Shown here: positions 57,190 through 64,000 of the stretch, piece by piece
Layout: each line of letters opens with the position of its first letter
How positions within the stretch are numbered: the first letter of the stretch is position 1
Assembly: GCA_034509735.1 (NCBI GenBank)
Contig: JACGWO010000011.1
Span: 13,177,866 to 13,241,865 of the forward strand
DNA from: Sesamum alatum
Lineage: Eukaryota > Streptophyta > Magnoliopsida > Lamiales > Pedaliaceae
DNA length: 64,000 nt
Reading direction: 5' to 3'
Position numbers and translations under genes: made by a program
Notes under the pieces: model-generated
What the model saw: the letters and a program-made list of their open reading frames with translations, nothing else
Database searches by the model: none
Told to the model about the DNA's origin: nothing

Positions 57190-57290
57190 CCTATCTCTCT
57201 ATTTATAATGGCCCGCGGACTTCAATCTTGTTTTTGGGTGGCGTCATTGCGTTCGTCACCAACTTTGTCTTTCACCTTTCCAGCTGTGAC
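57190..57290 (-). promoter_or_regulatory. Pararetroviral promoter: TATA box and TGACG pair
   Basis: On the minus strand TATAAATAG (complement at about 57,198-57,206) lies downstream of two TGACG motifs (complements near 57,243-57,262). The paired TGACG resembles the as-1 element of the CaMV 35S promoter. Its position after the last ORF is where a pregenomic promoter belongs. Activity is not known. Confidence 0.65.
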
Positions 57291-57795
57291 CATTATACCT
57301 TGTCGGCCATGTGCTTGCCAGTTGGTGTTCTTTGTCCTTCTGACTGTTGACACTTTTGTCTTCTTCTGCCGACAGTGTTCTTTTTTATTTTTTACATCTT
57401 GAGGTTTTTACCTCCTTTTGTAAAAATCCTTTCTTTTACCCTTCTCTGGTCTTGGTTCGAGTTTACTTTGAGTTACCCGAATCTTTGTTCCGAACAAGGA
57501 AATTTTCCTGTTTTCTCACAACAAGGGCATAGGTGGTTATCCATTGTCATACATGCATCATGTTGCATGCCTTCTTCCTTATGTTCTCTGTTGCAGGCAG
57601 CTTATTTTCCCTTATGAGCATTCTTTTCTTCTGAAACAAGCTTTCTGCAAACTCGGTGCTTTTCCCTGTCATGGAGTTTAACAGGAATTATCCATTTAAT
57701 TTATTGGAAAATATTTTAAACGGATATATGACTTTATCCATCTTTGTAGATAGACCCAATAACCCCATGCTCTCCTGGTGGATATGTCATCTTCA

Positions 57796-58726
57796 CTAAG
57801 GGAAGACACCAGGGGAGCCTCTCCTGTGGCAGCCTTGATCTTTGCAATTTGATGAAATGGAATACTGGATGAGACCCTTTTCCTGCGATTCTGGAGCTAT
57901 GGAAATGAACTTGAGCTCCAAAATATCTTCTTGTTTAAGGTGGGGATTGTTTTGCCATGCGTCATATACCGCCACCGATCCATTCCTGAAGCTTTGAGAT
58001 TTCCGAAAAGCTTGGTGACATAGTATGAACTGAAGCAAGAGCTCCGAAATCATACCACTCTCGTACCTCTTCTGGTTTAGACCCTTCGAGCATCCAGATT
58101 CTGTTATATCTTCCGGATGTATCTACGATGGTCTTGTCAGCTCTAATGCCTTTACGGAAAACAAGTTTTTCCATGATCTCTGATAATCCTACCAAGCGGA
58201 AACAGAAGATAAAGCCTATGATAGTATTAACATTAGAGGTGCCCGTCATTGGCCTAAGGTTAATCTCTTTCTCTTTAACCCCAGAGGTGCTGGGTTGACT
58301 TGAATTATCAGGAGTTTGCACTTCCTGTAACTCAACTTTGCCTTTTCACCAGAGTCTGGCGATGGCCTTGTGCAAGCAGTACTTGAATCTGCCGCTATAG
58401 GTTTAGAGCCCTGTTATCTAATTGCAGGTTTAGAGTCCTGCTCTCTTAATTCTCGGGCTATCACCGAAGATGATGCCTTTCGAATTAGTTCCAGTAGATC
58501 GTCCCATAACGAGCTTGCAGCAAGTTTGGTACTCCTGATGGCGCTGCTGGACAGTGTCGAGATCAGCTCGTTGGACTTGGCCAGCTATTTGGGCTTTAAC
58601 TGTTAGCTGTCCAAAATTCTCTATATCAATCTCCTCAAGGTTCTCCCTGAGGGTCTGAGCTGATGATGACGGAGTCTGCTTCAACTGCCTCCATCTCTTG
58701 TTAAGAGATCTACAAGACATTTTCAT
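57796..58726 (-). pseudogene. Pararetroviral downstream ORF, possibly transactivator-like
   Basis: Open stretches at 58,430-58,726, 57,962-58,321 and 57,796-58,053 lie after RNase H and before the promoter, the place of the translational transactivator/inclusion-body gene in caulimovirus-like genomes. No diagnostic motif could be confirmed, so the assignment rests on position. Frames are broken. Confidence 0.45.
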
Positions 58727-58875
58727 GAGATTTTGATAACGACAATATTATACAATAATATTGGCATTCTGCCTTGCTATCTAATAATAAGAGCTTTCTC
58801 AATCTTTGATTCAAGTTTATTTTTTAAGAAACCTTAACATTCGTATTATCAAACTTTTAATGTAAAATTCTTTGG

Positions 58876-60107
58876 CTAGTAAGAAACAATGGCCATTTTT
58901 TGAAAGCCTTCAAACTGCAAGAATTCGTTCTCGTTAATATGCCATAATTTAGCTTGTTGTTCGGTGAACAACCCTCCTGTGTATCTACATGGCTCTTCGC
59001 CAGTAGTCGTTTTTCTCATGGGCACTGCTGCCCATCTGTAATCGTTGGCGTCTGTGTAGACTACCAACTCATCCTCGTCTTGGGGGATTGCAAGCTTTGC
59101 CAGGTTATTGCAAACCTGTTTTAAACTCACGGACCCTTTGCTATGAATTTTCTCCATTTCCACTTTGAACTTTCTGTTTCTTTCAGGAGTGGATGGAAAT
59201 CCTTTCTGTATTTTGCGAGGTCCTTGATAAAGATTCCTGCAAAATTGACAACTCCCAAGAATCTTTGAAAGTTGCTTCTTGTCTTTAAGATGTATGGAAA
59301 ATTGCGAATCTTTTCTACAATGCGTTCCTGCACTCAATACCTGCTTCGTCATAAGAATTCCTAAAAATTTAATTTTATTGACAGTTATAATGGCTTTCTT
59401 TCGGAAAGCACTAAACCTTCTTTATGCATGCATTAGAAAATATCTCAAGATGTTTGATATGATCCTGTAATATTTTTGGATGCAATCAAAATATATCGTC
59501 TAATGTAGACAAACATAACTCTAGATAATCTTTGAAAAGATTATCCATTTTTCTTTGAATATCTGGGGTGCATTGGCAAGTCACATAGGAAGTACATTCC
59601 AATATATTGTTCATGAGGTGTGGAAAATGCAGTGTATTTCTTCGAATCATTTTCCATCTTAATCTGATAAAATCCAGATTTGCAATCGAACTTGGAACAC
59701 TTTAACACCTTTAATGCAATCGATGAAGTGTTTCTGTACTTGGGATTAATAACCATCAAATTCTAATATTTTATTAATGCCTTGATAGTTAATGACTAAC
59801 TTGGTTTACCTTTTTATCTCACCAATGATTTCTTACCAGAAACCCAGGGCTACTATAGCAGAAACTCCAAGCTCGATGAATCTAAGATGATATGCTCTTT
59901 GATGATCTCCTGCATATCTTTCTATCCTCCATGTTCATTTGGATAGGCTTGTATCGGACATACTCGTAACTTGCATTCTTCTTTGACCTTTAGAGTAGCC
60001 TCGATCTTGTTTCTGTCCCACCATGCCAAAGGATTCTCACTGAAATTCCTTTGAATAAGCCTCTTGACATTCTCGAGAGAAAGTTTACTTTCTCCGTCCA
60101 TGTCCAT
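58876..60107 (-). pseudogene. Pararetroviral reverse transcriptase and RNase H, broken
   Basis: Viral replication polymerase region. Pieces of RT are readable at 59,922-60,107 and 59,541-59,759; the connection and RNase H region is at 58,876-59,352, with a recognisable FLGVVNFAG segment near 59,230-59,280 and YTDAND of RNase H near 59,045-59,070. The YxDD catalytic box near 59,490-59,507 is disrupted by a frame change. Several further stops and shifts occur. Described only as a decayed copy. Confidence 0.85.
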
Positions 60108-60399
60108 CGACCTGCACCTTGTATAGCTTCTTTCAAGATCCTAAAATATTTTTCCGAAGCATCATCAAAACTTGTTTCCTGGAAGACAAAATAGCCTTAA
60201 CAAATTTTCTTCTATTCTACATTTTGGATGAGTTAATTTGGCATCATCACCACGTTTGCTGGCAAAAATTTATGGGCATTATCCTGTCAAATGCCTTTTC
60301 TCTTCGCAAACTGTAATCTCGCTACCACAGTTAGTAGTAAAAATCAACAGATTCTTGTGGTTATCCTGGACATTTTTTGCAAAGGTTTTGGATGAAAAT

Positions 60400-61090
60400 T
60401 ATTACTAGCAAAATATCTGCTCCTGTATCAATGAAAGTAAATAGGAGGCGTCTTTACCTTGAACCAAGGTGTTCAAATGCTCCTCCAATCATGATTTTTT
60501 CCTTCTCGTATACCCTTATTGAGTACAAGAATTTTTTGTGAAAAATCCCTTCCTGCAATAATAGGTAAGGATTCCATAGCTTCGCTAGGGAACACACAAG
60601 TTTTGCCGTGCAAATCCTGATCCTGAGTTAATATAAGCTGCAAAATATTCTGACTTATATTTTTCATACAACAAACCAACAAATATGTATATAGCAAAGG
60701 GGCTAGTCATTCAATTCTAATGGTATAACCATCTAGACTGAATTCCATACCATTACCTTTTCTTCCCCATGGTTTATGATATTCAAGGAAACTTAACCCC
60801 AAAATCATTATCCATTTTCTCGTCCTGCAATTCCTGCATCAAATATCTCATGGCCTGCTATTTCTAGCATTCATTCGTATTTTCCCACAAACAGGTTGGT
60901 GCAAATGATATAAGTCATCACAAGAAAAATAGTTTTCTTTTTCAGTGATGTCAAATATAACCTGAATTTGTTTCCAGCCTTCTGAGCATCGGAGTTTCAC
61001 ATTATCAACCCTGATAGCTCGGGGCTTCAATAATTCTGGTTCCTTTTCTTTATAGGCCATAATCCTATCTTCTGAAAAGGACATCCTGTT
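60400..61090 (-). pseudogene. Pararetroviral region between movement protein and RT (protease expected)
   Basis: Open pieces at 60,848-61,084 and 60,473-60,697 occupy the place of the aspartic protease. A clear D-T/S-G box was not read, so the domain is inferred from gene order. Confidence 0.45.
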
Positions 61091-61191
61091 ACTAAAATCA
61101 GTTCAAGAACTAAGGGCTCGATCTAAAATCTGGTGATCCTTTATCAAGATATCAACACCACCTATTCTAGGTATTCTAATACGATCTGGTG

Positions 61192-61760
61192 TCATTCATT
61201 AGCGAATTCCTTTAAAATTCTAGGAATCTCAATATACTCTTTCCTAAGAAACAAATCAGAATGATGTGTGTTGGAAAGGGCATAAGTTATTCTATATGTT
61301 ATAGAATATGGTCTATTCTCATCTTTCATAAGATCTTTTCTTTTAATATCCTGATGAAGGGTTAAGACTCTACTGAAATCTTGGTGTGCTAGGTTGTATG
61401 CTATCCTAGGATGAATATCAAACATCAGTTTTCCTGCATACAAATTTCCTATCATTGTCCCAAGACAACCATCTCTTAAGTTATTGACTCTTCTATCCGT
61501 TATTCACAAATATATTTCTGAATCAATTCCTTCCTTAAAAGTTGTTTTTATTACTACTTCAATAGCTCCCATGTGGATCCATTTCATAGTAACCGCTACT
61601 TCTTCCCTAAGTTTACTTAATTCTTCAAGAATTTCTTCTTTAGGAATAAGCTGCATTTCCATCACATTACCAGCAAGTTCCATAGGGATAGCAAATTCAC
61701 CTGAACTTACTTTGTAGATTTTGTGATGTTTCCTTTCGTTCAGTCCTATCTGGTTGAGGA
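61192..61760 (-). pseudogene. Pararetroviral movement protein (30K type), broken
   Basis: The piece at 61,192-61,455 includes YAGKLMFDIHPRIAYNL and ALSNTHHS, which match the C-terminal part of caulimovirid movement proteins that form tubules in plasmodesmata. The N-terminal part up to about 61,760 is in other frames. Its position directly after the capsid region is notable. Confidence 0.75.
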
Positions 61761-61899
61761 CTCTTCCGATCCCTCCGATCCTAAAACCGTCGTATGGGAT
61801 TAGAGTCTTGTCTCTTGATTCTTTCCATTGTTTTGTTTGACACCGTCATTCTCGAAAAGAATCCTGATAGGCTATCTAAGGTTTGAAGCCTATCTCCTT

Positions 61900-63031
61900 C
61901 GCTGTGATTATTCTGATTTGGTTTGAAGGTCCATCCGAATCACTTTCTATTTATTCCTCGTAAATGCTTTCATCTGATGGAAGATCTTCGAATTGGTAGA
62001 TTGGTACCAAATCACCGTAGTAGACTGCATCTAGGATGTCGTTTGAAGCTTCAAACTGGCGTAATTCACCACGTTTCTGCGGGCAATCTGGGGAGATATG
62101 TCCTTTTGCTCCGCACATTTAACAGTGTTACATTGGCTCGGGTATGGGGTCGTCTGAAAGTTCTTCGTGTAGGGGTTCGTCATGTGGATTTAGACTTTGA
62201 TCGTCTAGATCCTTGGGATGAAGCCCTTGTTGGTCCTGTTGTCTATCCAGATTTGTATGATCTGGCTTTTGATTTGTATCATCATGATCTTCTTCTGAAA
62301 GAGGATTTTCTGGAACTCCTGGAATAAGAGTCACTGCCTTGCTTTCTCCTCTTCTTTTGCTCGCTTGATTCTCCTATAATAGTTGGAAAATCGTTATTAT
62401 CACAACAGAGAGGGGTTCTTTTGATTTTACCTTTCAGTCTCTTCATGTTCTTTTGGACGGATGCTTGGTAACACCAATCCTTCAATTTATCTTTGAGGAA
62501 AGACATCCTTCTTGCAACTGAATCTAGTTGTCCTGCAGGTACTTTGTATGATTGTATCAACATTCCCCTCCATGGACTGTAGATCTTTGCAAAGAACATT
62601 AGGGCAGCTACTTCGGTTGTTACCCCACTCTGGAAAAAGTATTTGTGGAACCAATAGATATATTCATCTACTGCACAGATACTTCTTAATTCTAGGCCAA
62701 AAAGAGCTTGTGGGGTATTATCCCATCCGATCTTTACCGACCCTTCCAAGCTTAACTCCAAAATTTTTATGAAGTTATCCTTGTCTAGTTCCAACGTAGT
62801 TGCTGCAATTTTCATGGCTGCAACCCATTCATCTATCAGCTTCTCGATGTTTCGGAAATCGATAACATCCAGGTTGAGAACAGTGCCATATGGATGTAAG
62901 GGCTGAGGCAGGGTCCTTTCCCATGGTGTATTTTCAGGCACTCGTCTTTGATTCCTTCCTGGGTTTTCTCGCAATCTTGTCCCTACGAAAGTAGGGGTAA
63001 CATTGGTGTGAAAATCCGTACCTTCTCTCAT
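61900..63031 (-). pseudogene. Pararetroviral capsid region with zinc knuckle, broken
   Basis: A 249-codon open piece (62,282-63,031) ends in a basic Arg/Ser/Lys stretch, as capsid proteins of this family do. Downstream near 62,065-62,110 a C-x2-C-x4-H-x4-C zinc knuckle is recognisable, but a stop codon lies between its first two Cys. An acidic tail follows to about 61,930. The long open stretch is the best preserved part of the provirus. Confidence 0.75.
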
Positions 63032-63940
63032 TGGATGATCATGCGGAGGATCATTTGAGCCTATGCTTCCCTCCGGCGGTGGTAAGCTGGAGCGACCTCA
63101 TTGGTTTGGATGTTGACTAAATCCACAATCCCCAGTTGGGAAAAGGATTCAGCTAACTCTTGTAGATCCGATAGATCCACTCTTGATATCTCCGTTAGTT
63201 TATGGATTTGATGATCTCGATGATTTGTTCTTCTTGTGTCTTTGGCTTCGAGATCTCTTTCGCGTTTCCTTTCTGATGTAGGAAAGATACCGGTCCAAGG
63301 GCGTCCCTGATGCGTTCTTGATAAGATCTGGATGTCTCAGGGGTTTCCTTTAATTTCTTTTCAGATCTGTGACTTCAGCCTTCAGATCTGTAAGATCATT
63401 CTGTAGATCTGGTAAGATCTTTAGGATTTCATCCATCTTTTGGTTCAAGAGGTCTATTTTCATAGGTACATGGATTAACCTATGTCCATACTCTTGAACT
63501 GTCTTTTAGACCTCCCTAAGGTCCTGCGAGTACTTTGAGGTATCCGGTTGAGGTCTCTCCAATCCGTTCCTTTAGTCATTATTTCTGAAATTGTATTTTT
63601 TCAGGAATCTACCAGTTCCGGATCTCCAGGCTGGGATTCTTCCATGGATCTCAGCTCCCTATAGACGTCTCACCGCATTTCCTAGTAGCGGCTATTGGAC
63701 ATGGCGATTTATGTGCCATTCCTCGTTTTCTTCCTTTGGAAGAAGTGATGGATCAACCAACATTGGACTGTTGGTGATGGTTCTAAGAATTTCCATAAGA
63801 AATTCTGTTTTCTATATTTTCAGAATCTAAAAATATTCCCTGTTTTCAATGTAACTCGAACTATCATTCGATTCCATGCTTTAAAAATCTCCTCCGTTAG
63901 AGATAAAATATCAATATGTAATATAAACAAATATTTATTC
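63032..63940 (-). other. Pararetroviral 5' region upstream of capsid
   Basis: Repeated agatctg/cagatct phrases (63,160-63,430) and short open pieces suggest a charged, possibly coiled-coil N-terminal extension of the first ORF. Broken and unassigned. Confidence 0.4.
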
Positions 63941-63946
63941 AATAAA

Positions 63947-63963
63947 CCTAGGCTCTGATACCA
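63947..63963 (-). other. Pararetroviral tRNA-Met primer-binding site
   Basis: The minus strand reads TGGTATCAGAGCCTAGG, a full match to the usual plant retroelement primer site, followed by an AT-rich leader that leads to the capsid ORF. By convention it marks position 1 of the viral genome. Confidence 0.85.
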
Positions 63964-64000
63964 TTCTGATCGAGCACGGGAGAGAATAGATATATAAAAA

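Larger units (their letters stand above)
57037..64000 (-). mobile_element. Endogenous pararetrovirus (Caulimoviridae), decayed
   Basis: A nearly complete viral genome copy in minus orientation: tRNA-Met primer site at 63,947-63,963, a capsid-like region, zinc knuckle, movement protein, protease region, RT, RNase H, a downstream ORF, then a promoter near 57,200-57,280 and leader to about 57,037. Capsid and movement proteins ahead of RT, with a separate ORF after RNase H, fits the cavemovirus/solendovirus arrangement better than badnaviruses or petuviruses; that placement is inferred. Stops and frameshifts break every gene, so it is not infectious as written. It continues past the right edge. 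Confidence 0.85.

Noticed and set aside
61923..62327. 134-codon plus-strand ORF
   Set aside because: Antisense shadow of the pararetroviral zinc-knuckle and acidic tail region.
1..64000. CRISPR arrays, bacterial operons, rRNA or tRNA genes
   Set aside because: No direct-repeat/spacer arrays, no Shine-Dalgarno-led gene runs, no rRNA segments; tRNA-like text occurs only as SINE heads and retroelement primer sites.

Overview
The window is nuclear DNA from a flowering plant, very probably a eudicot. It is strongly AT-rich, has GT-AG introns, and carries plant-only families: a serine carboxypeptidase-like (SCPL) gene, plant mobile domain (PMD) and MuDR genes, an En/Spm Transposase_24 protein, a DUF4283-type LINE ORF1, a Lemi-like pogo transposase and an endogenous caulimovirid. 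The species cannot be fixed from sequence alone. No rRNA, tRNA or CRISPR array was seen.

Layout. 1-6,787 (minus): most of an SCPL gene, eleven exons visible, the last exon(s) off the left edge, introns packed with MITEs and one SINE. 6,840-11,560: its upstream region (block A). 11,700-13,000: remnant with a GRF zinc finger. About 13,050-17,717: CACTA element lacking its 5' TIR, butted into a 1.4-kb inverted-repeat element (17,718-19,088). 19,823-19,969: a lone second copy of SCPL exon 2. 20,000-22,443: MITEs. 22,444-30,880: block B, a second copy of the SCPL upstream region, split by a CACTA-type MITE that is itself split by a full-length LINE (23,862-29,031). 30,892-36,579: a 5.7-kb MULE carrying a MuDR transposase and a divergent PMD gene, with palindrome-bearing TIRs. 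37,440-38,698: Ty3/gypsy LTR. 40,488-42,394: Copia-type LTR in minus orientation. 43,730-43,951: SINE with a 17-bp target duplication. 45,191-47,333: pogo/Lemi element. About 50,000-56,000: decayed Copia element with PBS and gag zinc knuckle. 56,042-57,036: block C, a third partial copy of the SCPL upstream region. 57,037-64,000 (minus): decayed endogenous pararetrovirus with the order capsid, movement, protease, RT, RNase H, downstream ORF, plus a promoter and a tRNA-Met primer site.

How it fits together. The window reads as an SCPL locus duplicated in direct orientation and then taken over by transposons. The three paralogous upstream blocks serve as each other's empty-site controls, so several insertions can be dated relative to one another. 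Only the SCPL gene looks like a host gene with a biochemical role (acyltransferase or peptidase), and its first two exons are out of frame as written. Small frameshifts recur in otherwise conserved genes, several beside homopolymers, so some breaks may be assembly errors rather than decay.
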